NCBI GenBank assembly: GCA_036897095.1
Contig: JAYMSP010002733.1
Location: forward strand, 1 to 22,713
Reading direction: 5' to 3'
DNA: 22,713 nucleotides
From: Plantago elongata
Lineage: Eukaryota > Streptophyta > Magnoliopsida > Lamiales > Plantaginaceae
Below, one piece after another: positions 9,537 through 19,985 of this stretch (within the stretch, counting starts at the first letter, position 1; every line of letters starts with the position of its first letter). Both the position numbers and the translations under genes were made by a program. The notes under the pieces were generated by a model. That model saw nothing but the letters and a program-made list of their open reading frames with translations, was not told the origin of the DNA and did no database searches.

Positions 9537-10099
9537 GACTATTCACAATGGTGACGACTCGACGGCGCGTCGTCGTCGTTTTTGCTCCAGTGTTGACGCG
9601 TCGTCGCCACCTCATTAATTTTTTAAAATTTTTTTAATTATTTTTTTAATTTTTATTTACATATTATTCATATTATAAGAGTGCTTAGATGTTGAAAGTA
9701 ATAAAATTGTATTGTTTTAAGTCGTTTTATAATTTATTTAACGTTTAAAATTAAAAAAATTCAAAATGAATAGTTAAAAATTTAAAAAATTTCAAAATTA
9801 GTCTCATTTTATAGATCGTGAAAAAACCGTATCAGTTGGTGATTTTTTTATAATTTTTTTATTAAGTATTTTTGGAGATATTATCGTTCGAAAATGGATA
9901 AAAACCAAAAATCAAAAGAACGAGGAAAACGAAAAAAAATAAAGGGGGGGGGGGTGCATTTGGCAGCAGCCAATTGCCAGGCACAAATGGCGCCGTGGCA
10001 CGGCGCCATTCTTCTCGCCGCACCCGTTGGCGCGGCGAAAAGTCCCCATTGGGGTGCCTGGGGCGCACCGTCGTCCACGGCGCCCCATTGGGGCAAGTC
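9537..10099. mobile_element. Harbinger-like MITE with GC-rich ends
   Basis: Begins GACTATTCACAATGG; the reverse complement of its right end begins GACTTGCCCCAATGGGG, an imperfect inverted repeat. TAA flanks both sides (9534-9536 and 10100-10102), as expected for PIF/Harbinger. The ends are strikingly GC-rich (ACGGCGCGTCGTCGTCG on the left; repeated GGCGCC and CCCCATTGGGG on the right) while the middle is very AT-rich, with a G10 run at 9945-9954. Several short overlapping frames on both strands here share the GC-rich arm and have no protein motif. It sits about 340 bp upstream of the WRKY TATA box. Confidence 0.7.
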
Positions 10100-10102
10100 T
10101 AA

Positions 10103-10416
10103 ACATGTTGGCTAGATGCATATATTCAATGCTAGTTTCATAGTAGTTAAGTATTGAACACTCTTTATGGGTGTATTCGTTCTTGTTTATAATATATGAA
10201 TTTTTGTTAAACACTTAAAAATAGAAGATAAATTCTCCAGTGTGACGGGATAATTTACCTCTACATGCATACCATTTAAGACGTATTCAATGTTTGTCTC
10301 TATGGATAAGGTTGGCAAGAACATAGACACATTCCTTAGTGCTGGTACAATTCATTCACCAACAATTTCACCACAACTTTCCACCATTGAAAATTATACT
10401 AATGTATGAAGAAGAC
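10103..10416 (+). other. Upstream flank of the WRKY gene
   Basis: AT-rich DNA between the Harbinger-like MITE and the proximal promoter. I see no further well-supported W-box or other element here. Confidence 0.4.
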
Positions 10417-10422
10417 TTGACT
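10417..10422 (+). promoter_or_regulatory. W-box (TTGACT) in the WRKY proximal promoter
   Basis: TTGACT fits the WRKY binding core TTGAC[C/T]. It lies 14 bp upstream of the TATA box, so the WRKY protein encoded here, or a relative, could regulate this promoter directly. A single core can occur by chance. Confidence 0.5.
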
Positions 10423-10436
10423 TTCAAACTCAGAAC

Positions 10437-10444
10437 TATATAAA
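10437..10444 (+). promoter_or_regulatory. TATA box of the WRKY gene
   Basis: TATATAAA is a near-perfect plant TATA box, 101 bp before the start codon at 10545. With transcription starting about 30 bp downstream, the 5' leader would be about 70 nt. Confidence 0.75.
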
Positions 10445-10544
10445 CACCTTAAGCAGCTTGCAAGTTTCCATTCCTTTGAACAACTAATACATCAAACTCG
10501 TGCCAAACACAATCCTTAATTAACAACTACATACTCTAACTATC

Positions 10545-11868
10545 ATGTCTAGAACCACAACCTTCCCCATTGACCTCAACATTCCTTTCGAGACTCCGGT
10601 ACGTTTACGGGAATTCTTCGTCGTCGTGCTTGTTTTCGTTTCACTTGTTTTTTTCCAAATACTTTTCTTCATTACATGAAACTTATGACTCGATCGGACA
10701 TTCACATTCAGAGTCTTGTCTCTGTTGGGAACTGTATCTCAACTTTCTAAACTGGATACGTTAGCTTTGGTTCGTTTATGTCATTTTTCATTAGAAGTTA
10801 TAAACTTGTTCTGACAGACCTGTGAAATGTATGCATGCAGACACAGGAGATGGTACAGGAGTTAAACAGAATGGCATCTGAGAACAAGAAGCTGACTGAT
10901 ATGCTTGCTAGTGTGCGCGAAAACTACTACAGTTTGTTGGAAAAGAATGCTGAGGAGGATCGTTTGAATACGAGGAAAAGGAGTTGCTGTGACGAGTGGT
11001 CAGTTGGCAATCGGTTGAAGGAGTTCAAATCCACAGTTTCAAGAGCTCATGTGCGCATTGATCCATCAGACATGAGCCTGGTAGGGTTAATATTGAGAGT
11101 ACACAGCGAAGTTAAAGTTCCGATGAACATTACATCTAATGAAAGTTTACTGTCAAATATTAACAGATAGTGAAGGATGGTTACCATTGGCGAAAATATG
11201 GACAGAAGGTCACAAGAGATAATCCATCTCCTAGAGCTTATTATAAGTGCTCATTCGCACCAGCTTGCCCTGTCAAGAAGAAGGTAGGCTAGGTTTACCA
11301 CACGGTGTTTTCTACTGGCTCGCGAAAAAGCTTAAGAAGAAGACATGGACTCTATTGCAAACACTAGTACAGAAGAATGACTTAAAAGCCACAATATACT
11401 GCTTAAATAAGCTCCCACAAACTCTTTCCTAAAGCTATACAATTCAAATATCGTAGCTATAAACTACAAGCTTTTAATAGTTATTGCAGCACTTGTGTTA
11501 ATATACTTGATATTCGGTTGTAGGTGCAAAGAAGTGCCAGTGATGCATCTCTTCTAGTAGCTACATATGAAGGTGAACATAACCACCGCCCTATTACAGC
11601 TGAAACATCTGTGACATTATCTTCAGGCTCGGCTCCATTTGAATGCTCAGGTGCTGCAGAGTGCCTTGATCTGAGAGAACCGATAGCATGCACTAAAACT
11701 CAGAGTGAATTTCAGAAATCTTTTGTCGAAGAAATGGTCTCTTCATTGACAAGAAATCCCAGCTTTACGGATACACTAGCTGCAGCCATTGCAAGCAGAA
11801 TATTAGATGAGGCTGTATTAGATAATTCTGAGGAAAGTATATCAGATTCTAAGATTACTTCAGTATAG
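10545..11868 (+). CDS. WRKY40: WRKY transcription factor, group IIa (WRKY18/40/60 type)
   Basis: Four exons, 10545-10598, 10841-11080, 11167-11283 and 11524-11868, give 251 residues; all three introns are GT-AG and phase 0. Exon 1 encodes [18 protein letters not shown]. Residues 22-54 form a leucine zipper with Met22, Met29, Leu36, Val43 and Leu50 exactly seven apart. A basic RKR (63-65) may be nuclear localisation. The WRKY domain has WRKYGQK at 106-112 and a CX5CX23HXH zinc finger (Cys126, Cys132, His156, His158). The intron before VQR is the VQR-type intron of groups IIa and IIb, and the zipper plus a C-terminal [20 protein letters not shown] region point to IIa. These nuclear factors bind W-boxes and, in Arabidopsis, mostly repress or tune defence and abscisic-acid responses. 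It is shorter than Arabidopsis WRKY40 (about 300 aa), mainly at the N terminus and between zipper and domain. Exact orthology among WRKY18, 40 and 60 cannot be decided here. Confidence 0.93.
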
Positions 11869-11957
11869 CTATGTATCCGAAACATTCACATGGTGTTCTC
11901 ATGCCAAAAGAAGATCAGTCTTAGATCAGAGTCATAAAAAAAAGTGAATACCGATGA

Positions 11958-11963
11958 AATAAA
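11958..11963 (+). terminator. Polyadenylation signal of the WRKY gene
   Basis: A canonical AATAAA lies 90 bp behind the WRKY stop codon. Plant signals are loose, but position and match are both good. Cleavage 15-30 nt further on would fall at about 11980-11995, just short of the formin stop on the other strand. Confidence 0.5.
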
Positions 11964-12001
11964 GAACAATGAGTTAATTTTTATGTTAGCGAGAGACTAT
12001 A

Positions 12002-15000
12002 TTACCTTTCGAGACACCTTGCTTCCACTTGCTCTGGCATTTTCATCCTGCAATCTTTTTCTGAAGCAATTACTTTTGCCTTCTCATTCGCTGCTTCTCT
12101 CTGTGCTTTTTTCTTCTCGAATTCGAGTTGCTGGAGGTTCTCTGTGTGAGCCCGATGAAACGTCCTTGTGAAATTCAATAAAGTAGACACAACTGCAAAA
12201 ACAAAATATGGCAATGAATAAATACATTCATATCAAACTCGCATCATGGGAATTCACTAGGATTTAAATTTATCATTGAGTACCTTGTTCAAACGGGCAA
12301 CGGGCTGGATCTTCCCCAAAATAAAAGGACAGTGCATCTGCAGTTCTCCCCTGAGTACCATTGTGCAAGTTAATCAGATTGACACTATTATGATATCAAA
12401 AGAGAGGATTTTTCAACCGAGGAAATAAGACCAGGTTAAAAAAGGAAGCTGCAGAAATTACCACTCCTGAATAAAGTGAAGCCAGAGACTGAACTTCAGC
12501 CTCAGCAGTGCCAAGAAACTCCTCCAAAGTCTGGATTGTTTCGTAAAATAAATATTAGAAGGTAATGGAACACATTATGTAATGGCTTTGCATAGAGTAT
12601 AAGCAACACTTAAATATATGCTCTAGAACTTACTCCTTGTTTTGATTGGATTGTATTAGGCACTCCCTTTGTTCTTTTAAAGGTTTAGTTTTTGCAATTT
12701 TGGAAGTTCTTTTTTAAGGTTTCAGAAAAAGTATTAAGTTTCAATCGTTTTGTTATGTTTGGAATTTAAATGTCAGTTGCAGGGAGGGTTAGGACCTCTT
12801 TGAATTTTCATACATCTTGAACATGATTGTTTATGTTGTGGCATTCATTCCCGTCAATTTTGAATTAAGATGTAAACCATTTGTTTGCCAAGAAAAATAA
12901 TGTACCTGGCAAAAATGTTCTGAGACATAACCATCATTCTTGGAAGCTGTCAGTTCTTGTGCAACCTTGTCAAGCCCTTTAAAAGTAGCTTGCATTTCTT
13001 CTGCCAAGTACTTCAACTGGATCTGAATAAGATGGTAGTTTTAGTAGAAATTGGTTCTGGTATAACATAAAGCCAAATATCAGAATTAATCTACCTTTGA
13101 TGCAGCCTCCAAATTTGTGAGATCTTTCTGAAAATCCAAAACTTCTGGCAAGTTTTTAGCCAGCACCTAGAATCACAGATGGTAGCGTCGTCAGAATTGC
13201 AATAGCATAAGTTCGGATAATATTACAAAATTGTAACCGTTATCAGAATCATATGGCAACGTAAATAATCATCATGCGAGATGTTACCTTGCACAAATAG
13301 TGCATAAGAGTCAGTTTGTTATTACGTGCTCTCGTTTCTGTAAGTTTAGGAAGACTATCCAGGCGAAATCCAACAGCAGAACCTGGAGGAAAAGATTAAA
13401 CATCATTCTATTTAATATTCCAAAAATAGACTAATGGTTTTTATGGTGGATTCTCATCTAATAAGAAAACTAATGAAATTCTGAGTTTCCCCTTTGAAGG
13501 AAGATACTGAATAATTAACAGTTTGGAGAAACATTTTATTAGCCATAGACACCAAACAAAGCTTTTGTGAAGTCAATTAAGTACTAGTCAATATGATGAG
13601 CAATATCCATCCTGTATTGGTGTGATATGAATATATAAATAGAAAATAAATCTTAATTTTCTAAATGATTTGTACCTGTCAAATAAATGTCATATTAGAT
13701 TGATGACATGAAAGGCACTAGAAGGAAGTAAAGTTCATAAACTGACCCTTTGCAGTCCCCTGATTTAAAGCATTGCCCAGAGAAAGGATAGTCCGCATGA
13801 TTCTTTTTAACTTGACTGAACTCCTGACCTGATGCATACAGTATTTATTTAAACACATTCGTTGTGAGAAAATAGATATATAAAAAATGGTACTTACCTC
13901 TTCAGAAGCAGAGCTCACAACTTTCAAACTATTTCTTAAATCCGCTACCTGAAAACAGAAAAGAAAGATCTTGATGTATAACAATCCCAAAAGAAGAAGA
14001 AAACCAAAGGCCTAACCCAGAACATAGAACTACAGTTGGAGGATTCGATTCTTCTAACCTGGGACCAGAATTGGATTTTGAAGGAGAACACTCTAAGCTT
14101 TGACTCCACACGAGGAACTTTCGTCAATTCCAGGAAAAACTGCAACAAGCAGGGCAAGTTTAAAATAGGTAGGTTACTTTCTCAAAATGGGAGCTACCAG
14201 CTAGATATGCTGATGTTATACTGGTAGTGAAACAGTCTGAAGAAGCAAAAGGAAGGGTTCTAATGTAACAAACACTGTCGAGACAACGACACCTTCATAA
14301 TTCATTACTGAATAAATGGCATATTGCAGGGTAGTAAAATTTCTAAGCACAACTCAATAATTGGATTTTCAGATGAGTGGATCAATATGTGATAGAAAGT
14401 AGAAAACACAGAAAAATAAGTTGATTATCTATCTTCTCTCAGATTTCAATGGCATACATTAAATGGCGGAAAGAGGAGAGGAAATATGTCAACCTGTTCG
14501 CACGTTCCTAAGTTATCCTTGTCACCTTTGTAGTTCTGAAATATAGGAATGCCCATATTACAGTGCATTCATTTAAAGATGATAAAAAAAAAAAAAGGAA
14601 TCCCCAGATTAAAGGACAGGAAAATGGTATGGAAACAAGTTATATGATACCTTAAGCAGTTCAATTTCTTCTTTGGTTGGACAAAATTTTATGAGATTAT
14701 CAACCTGGTCAATGTCTAGGGCCAAGTCATCCAGAGCAAGGATCCAGTTCTGTGATGGGGTAGACCATACAACAAGCGGAAGGGTAAAGAAAACTAAACA
14801 ACAGACAAGGGTTGGGGGAAGAATGAGTAAGCAATAACCACTCGCAGATGCATAGACAAAGGCTTGGTACACAGGCTATTCAGTAATGTAACAAATTACT
14901 CCAATTGACAGTAATTATCTGATATGAAACGTGAAAATAATGCTCAGGCACATTAATTTGGTTTATTCATCAGCATATTAGGCAGGAGAAAATTTCTGGG

Positions 15001-18000
15001 TAATAACAAGACTATATATCTAGTTCTAAAGAGAAATGAGAACAAATAGGTAACATGTAAACAAAAACCGTGACATTAGAAACACGTAAATGTATACAGC
15101 CTCTAAAGGATGGGTTATTAAGGGATTTTATTCAACTTTTGGCACTCCCCGATTAGCTCAGATTCTCAGAAATGATGCCTAGTTCTCAAATCAGTTTTTC
15201 TGGGCGTGACATGTTGGTAAGATAATTTAGGTGCTATGGCATGGTCACAGGGATCCGTCAAGGAGTATCTTCTCTTGAATATCAAAATTGGTATGGTATT
15301 ATTTTATTTTGCATGACTCATTTCAAAGGGAAACCAACTCCATCTTTACGCAACTTCAAACATCTGACAAGCTCTTTATTACCTCCAAATACGACAAAGT
15401 TATCTTGAACTTAAAATAATGGGAGGTCACGAAGAAATATCATTAGACTGTACAAAGCAATTACGATAGATTGGTAGTCTCAAACATAAGATAACTGCAA
15501 CCACTAAACTATGGTGGGCGAAGTTTTAAAAATAAACTATCAGAAAACATGCTTGCTAATTTTGGTGACTAGATACTGTAAATTGTGTTTGAAGTTTGAA
15601 CAAATGGAGTATCTGTTATGTGTAGTGAGAAGAAAAGAGAGAGAACATGGAAGTGCAAATGATTTTAAAGTTTGCATACCACCAAATCTGATAATGGAAC
15701 TTTAATTTTCTTCAGCATTATTTCACAATTGTATGCCCTTCGATGGTCAACCTACAAAAACAATAAAATTTTCATGAGATTACAGGGGTAATAGCATTTA
15801 TAAACTGTATTTTTTAATGAAATGAGTCGAAAGCATGTCAAAATTTATGATATGAGATTGACAGTGAACTATGTCCAACGTCAGGAATTCAGATCAAATT
15901 GGATTCTGATACTTTGGACTTTTGTTTCTATTGTCTACAATCCAAGATAATGTTTTTCTTCCCAGCTAAACAGACAATAATAGTGTTACATTAGAATTTA
16001 AAACTCACTGAGTCATTTTGTACTCTAATGTTTGCTAAACTTACATAGAATAATTGGAGATCTAATTTCACATAAAACAGGGCAATATAGGCAAATAATC
16101 AGGTAAATGAAACAACATAACAGCCTCAACATGCATCTTACTCAGTGAAGAGGGCCCAGTGATATAAGACACAATGCTGAATAGAGACTTGATCTCGGAA
16201 AGCAACAAAAGAACCAACTTTGCAATGTACTACCATGATATTTAAGGCCAACTTACCAGTTGTACTTTGTCGGATTTAAGCAGCGATTTACGCCTACTTG
16301 TTTTCCCACCCTCACCTCCATGATCTGAATTTGGAAAACTGGTTGAGAAAAGACTCTCAAGTTCAGACATGTCCAACTCCGGAGCTCTGATCAGCGTTAT
16401 TCAGGATAAATAACGTTAGCAAATGTCCATAACAAGACTATTACGAAACATCTTCAACGTAACAACATATAGTACCATACTTTGAAGCCTCTTCTGGCTT
16501 CTGCGCCTCAGCCCAGATGCTCCCCTGCGTAACCCTTGTTAACTTCAACCAGTGATATGGTTTGAGGGATATCTTCCTCGATAGAACCTGGGCTCTTGTA
16601 GATGACCAAGATTGCAACTTTCCTTTTATACTCAAGGGAGGTGCAGGGATAGTTCCATTAGCCTTTGATAAACCTCTCAAAAGTGGAGGCGGCGGAGGTG
16701 GGGAAGTTTGGACACTCCTAGCTAAGGAGTTCTCATGGATAATTGGAACAGATGGTGGTGACAGTGCTGAGAATACAGGCGGTGAGTTTGATCCAGAAAA
16801 TGGAGAGAGGGGAAGCAAGGGAGCCGCAGGTCTTGATGATTGGTTAACAAATGAAGTTGGAATTTTCTTTGAGCATGGAGGCTGAGGAGCTGGAGGGAGT
16901 ATAGAAACTGACTTTTGGCAATTCATAGTGGAGGACTCTTCATTGGTAGAGATAGGAACAGGTGGCGGCGGTGGAGGTGATAACGGGAATATAGACGAAG
17001 AAACTGAGTTTGATCTATGAAATGGAGGCAAAGGAAGTTTCTCCTGGAAGGGAGGGTGAGGAGCTGCAGGTAAAACAGAAACTGACATTTGGCCAATGGT
17101 AGTGGAGGCTTCCTCCTGGATAGAGCTAATAAAGCTTGGTGGTGGTGGTGGTGGTGGGGGTGGTGGGGGTAGTGCTGACGAAGAAACTGAGTATGATTTC
17201 GGAGGAAGCAAGGGAGGTGGAGGAGAAACTGACATTTGGCCCATCGTAGTGGAGGTTTCCTCCTGGATAGAGCTAATAAATTTTGGGGGGGGTGGTGGTG
17301 GTGGTGGTGGCAGTGATGCTGACGAAGAAACTGAGTATGATTCCGGAGGAAGCAAGGGAGGTGGAGGATTTGATGATTGGTCAACAACAGCAGTCATAGT
17401 TAACTCTGGGAAGGGGCGCTGAGGAACTGCAGAGGTAGGAAAATGATCACAAGATGATTGAGAATCTGATTGCAGTGCTCGTGTAAATGGAGGAGGTGGT
17501 GGCGGTGGTGGCGCATCCCTTGATGATAAGGGATTCGGTGATGGTTGTGGTTTTGATATTTGCAACAGCGAGGATGATGTTACCCCCGAAAGCGAATCTG
17601 ACAGTTTTAAAGAAAGATTATCAGTAGATTGTACTGGAGGGGATCCTGCTATAGATGAAGCCAATGATGGCGATGACTCTTGCAATGGTGACTGTATAGG
17701 TAAGGATTCTGCAATTTCTGCTGATAGTAATTCTGGAAGTGGTGATAGCGGAGAAGACGGACTAGATTTTGGCATTGCACTGAATGAATGATTTCTAGAC
17801 AGGATCTGCTCCGGTGGTAGAAGCACTGAGGAACTTGTTAATTTCAATAAGAACGGATCAGATGTTGATGCAGAAGACGGTGATTGAGATGGATAAGAGA
17901 CATCTCTGACACTGAACTTGGAATCGTCATGCAGTAGTGCTGTAATACCAAGCAGAGAGGATCCACCATGGAATCTTGTGAGGCCTACCGGAGAAATTCC

Positions 18001-18111
18001 TGGTGATATAATACTCGGTTGAGCAGACCTTTGAATGGAAACCTTCAGTTCACTGCCCTCCATCTTTTTCGGCATAGAAATCAGACCTGCCGACGATTTT
18101 GAAGGATCCAT
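12002..18111 (-). CDS. Class II formin-like protein (FH13/18/20 type), PTEN-like domain not seen
   Basis: Fourteen coding exons, in transcript order 18111-16481, 16386-16257, 15751-15680, 14749-14651, 14535-14494, 14139-14059, 13948-13898, 13828-13747, 13382-13288, 13166-13095, 13022-12906, 12530-12462, 12350-12284 and 12192-12002, sum to 2799 nt (932 aa plus TAA). All introns are GT-AG and the reading frame is continuous. Residues 1-200 are Ser/Pro-rich with FHGGSSLLGITALLHD at 47-62. FH1 (201-487) has several runs of 6-11 prolines that would bind profilin-actin. FH2 starts about 513 with LKPYHWLKLTR, and holds IDQVDNLIKFCPTKEE, KVPRVESKLRVFSFKIQF and GNALNQGTAKG (720-730), then a charged coiled-coil tail. 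FH2 dimers nucleate and elongate actin filaments. Class II plant formins usually carry an N-terminal PTEN/C2-like domain; none is visible from 18112 to the window end. An in-frame TAG at 18166-18168 supports the ATG at 18111, but an extra 5' exon remains possible. Confidence 0.92.
12531..12905 (-). other. Formin intron with a possible Stowaway-like remnant
   Basis: This 375 bp intron contains CACTCCCTTTGTTCTTTTAA at 12660 and GCAGGGAGGG at 12779, which loosely resemble inverted Stowaway ends. No TA duplication or convincing terminal pairing was found, so the element call is weak. The intron itself is supported by the flanking exons. Confidence 0.3.
14750..15679 (-). other. Longest formin coding-region intron (930 bp)
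   Basis: Separates the exon ending KIKVPLSDLV from the one starting NWILALDD. The donor used is GTATGC at 15679. A second GT lies 3 nt upstream (GTGGTATGC), but using it would drop a Val and shorten a conserved four-residue spacing, so I chose the downstream donor. I see no gene, RNA or bounded repeat inside; the plus-strand frame at 15511-15705 has no motif. Confidence 0.7.
16907..17374 (-). repeat. Coding tandem repeat in the formin FH1 region
   Basis: Three related units lie head to tail at 16907-17080 (174 bp, diverged), 17081-17227 (147 bp) and 17228 to about 17374. The last two are close copies. Each encodes a cassette of the form LLPP(K/E)SYSVSSS, a polyproline run, FISSIQEE and GQMSVS (about residues 246-345 for the two clear copies). 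Unit lengths are multiples of three, so copy changes keep the frame and alter the number of profilin-binding tracts. Confidence 0.85.
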
Positions 18112-18357
18112 CAGTGTGTCGTTTATGGGCTTGCAGAATCTTTTTGTGTCATTTCGGCCTTCTTGCTACTACTATCAGGACAAGTACTGTGTACTGACAA
18201 AATTCTCCTTCTGACAATTTTAGGATAGTCTCTTCCAACACAACTTGTCTACTTAAAATAAGCATTTCCCCTTTTCTTCTGATACTCTGCTTGTTCATCC
18301 TCACACTTAAGTAACAAACACTCCGCCATCCTTTTGCTCTTACTAAGAGCCTGTAGT
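18112..18357 (-). other. Probable formin 5' leader segment with upstream open frames
   Basis: Directly upstream of the start codon on the minus strand. Acceptor-like CTACAG ends lie at 18358 and 18351, so this segment is probably joined to the coding exon. It holds three upstream frames: 18329-18249 (26 aa), 18298-18149 (49 aa) and 18152-18123 (9 aa). All end before 18111. If transcribed as proposed, they would lower translation of the formin. No transcript evidence is available. Confidence 0.4.
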
Positions 18358-18922
18358 CTGTAGAATCAACTATTCAAGATTACTAAATCTACCTTACGTC
18401 AACTGATTCAGTTGGAAAGACCTTTGCTTTCGACACTAGGAAAATCACATAAAAACACCTTCAGCAAAGCCAAAAAAATAAAATCCCGAATGTATCACTT
18501 GCATTCTTAACAAACTGATGAAAACAACAACAGTACTCCATATGAACTTTTGATACGTTTCCCTGGGTCACTGACTCAGGCTAATTGCTTCAACTCTAAA
18601 AGACGCACAGGATGATCTTACTAACCGTCTTTTCAATCAAATATTCGAGGTCACTTTCATGTTCACAACAAATTTTTAGGAAGTATAACTGACATGTACT
18701 ATTCAACACAAGTAACTAGTAACCGAACAGCAAGTCCCAATTTTTCATAAACTTCACCATACAAGTCCATAACCATTAAATCTATCTTCTATCTCAGTTT
18801 TTAGACGAAACAAAAATAAACAAATCAACTGAGACATAAAATCAAACACATAGACTACATTCAAAAAACAAACGAAATACACAAAGAACCAAACTTTACC
18901 AGAGTAATAAACAGTAACTTAC
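18358..18922 (-). other. Probable intron in the formin 5' untranslated region
   Basis: Bounded by a strong donor (CTGGTAAGT, GT at 18922-18921) and an acceptor-like TTCTACAG at 18358. No coding sequence resembling a PTEN or C2 domain is seen in it. Confidence 0.4.
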
Positions 18923-19060
18923 CAGGAACTCGCTCTTTCAACTGATCTCCAGAAACCCTTCACTGGGATTCAATTTTTACTGCAAAAAATTCACCACATT
19001 GCACTGAAAGCTAAAAACAGAAAATGTGGTAATGTAGTGAAGAAGACAAAATGTTGAAAC
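18923..19060 (-). other. Candidate first non-coding exon of the formin gene
   Basis: On the minus strand the segment ends GAGCGAGTTCCTG followed by the consensus donor GTAAGT. The transcription start is unknown, and 19060 is a rough limit. No strong TATA box was found upstream (19060-19300), which is common for broadly expressed genes. Confidence 0.4.
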
Positions 19061-19547
19061 AGACAAATAAGAGGATGCGAGTGTAGTATGAAAGCTACAG
19101 CCTACAGGAGTTGATGCAATAAATACTTGAGATTGAAGAAATTGGTAACCGTTTTGCTGAGATAGTGAGAAAGAGAGTACTTATTGGTTTTTCATGTGAG
19201 GATAACAAGAATTCATTTCTTCACATACACATTTACTCTGTTTTCTCTGTATAATACTAGTGCTACTATAACTTGGCTTTCAATGGAGTACAAGAGCGGA
19301 ATATGTTCTGCAGCTTTTTACTTTTTATCTTTACACAGTTCCATTACTTGTTTCAAAAGTATAGTAACATTTCTTGCAGCATATTTGGACCATCATTTGC
19401 TTCAAATTTTCAAATTGTGTACATGTTTATTTGCTTTTGGTTATAATATGCTCTAAGTACTAAATAAACATGTTCATGTATATTATCCATCTAATATCTC
19501 TCTCACTATATATAAATTAATAGTCTAATTTAAATAAGTGATAAGTA
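19061..19547. other. Putative formin promoter region and AT-rich flank
   Basis: By position this should include the formin core promoter on the minus strand. The plus-strand frame at 19184-19456 (90 aa, hydrophobic) shows no recognisable motif and lies in the promoter, so I do not call it a gene. Confidence 0.3.
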
Positions 19548-19985
19548 AGCAAACTTTAAGGTGACAATTTCAAAATATATAAAACTTATTTAAAATTTCA
19601 TTTAGTTGTTATATTCTTCATGACATGAGATCTATTTTTATGATTTTATGTCAGTATAATTCAATAAGCTTATTATTAGTAAACTATTCAAATATTTTCA
19701 CGTAAAGTTTTATAAAAAATACAAATATCCTAATTAGTTAGTTAAGCCCTACTACCATGGTTTTGTTAGGGTGGGGTAAAATCATGTAATATATGTGTGT
19801 GTGAGAAAAGTGGAAGTCTAATTCGAAAAAAAAAAATGCCACAAGTGTAAAATTTGAGGTGGCATTTTTAAATTATATGAAACTTATTTAAAACACCCTT
19901 CATTTGCTATTTTTCTTAAGACATGAATCTTACTTTCACTATTTCCTGTCTTAAGTACTAAAATAAATATCTATTATTAGTAAAT
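19548..19985. repeat. Diverged direct duplication, about 140 bp units
   Basis: The segments at about 19548-19685 and 19845-19985 align: AACTTTAAGGTGACA / AAATTTGAGGTGGCA, TATATAAAACTTATTTAAAA / TATATGAAACTTATTTAAAA, TTCATGACATGAGATCT / TTAAGACATGAATCT, and TTATTATTAGTAAA at the end of both. The spacing is about 297 bp. No target duplication or inverted ends could be defined. Confidence 0.65.

Noticed and set aside
9862-10214. Four overlapping short frames on both strands
   Set aside because: All derive from the GC-rich arm of the Harbinger-like MITE and lack any protein motif.
10520-10764. Short frames over the first WRKY exon and intron
   Set aside because: They read through the GT-AG intron 10599-10840 in frames unrelated to the WRKY protein.
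11247-11432. Plus-strand frame overlapping the third WRKY exon
   Set aside because: Wrong frame for the exon, and mostly in the intron 11284-11523.
11481-11693. Minus-strand 70-codon frame
   Set aside because: It is antisense to the last WRKY exon, which has clear zinc-finger coding content.
12831-14872. ATG-initiated frames over formin exons, such as 13929-14157 and 14609-14872
   Set aside because: They are real exon sequence extended into introns or read in shifted frames; the spliced model explains the coding parts.
16562-17422. Gly-rich plus-strand frames (16562-16885, 17096-17422) and a His/Pro-rich minus-strand frame (16923-17387)
   Set aside because: They are antisense or frame-shifted readings of the formin polyproline repeats, whose CCN/GGN periodicity keeps other frames open.
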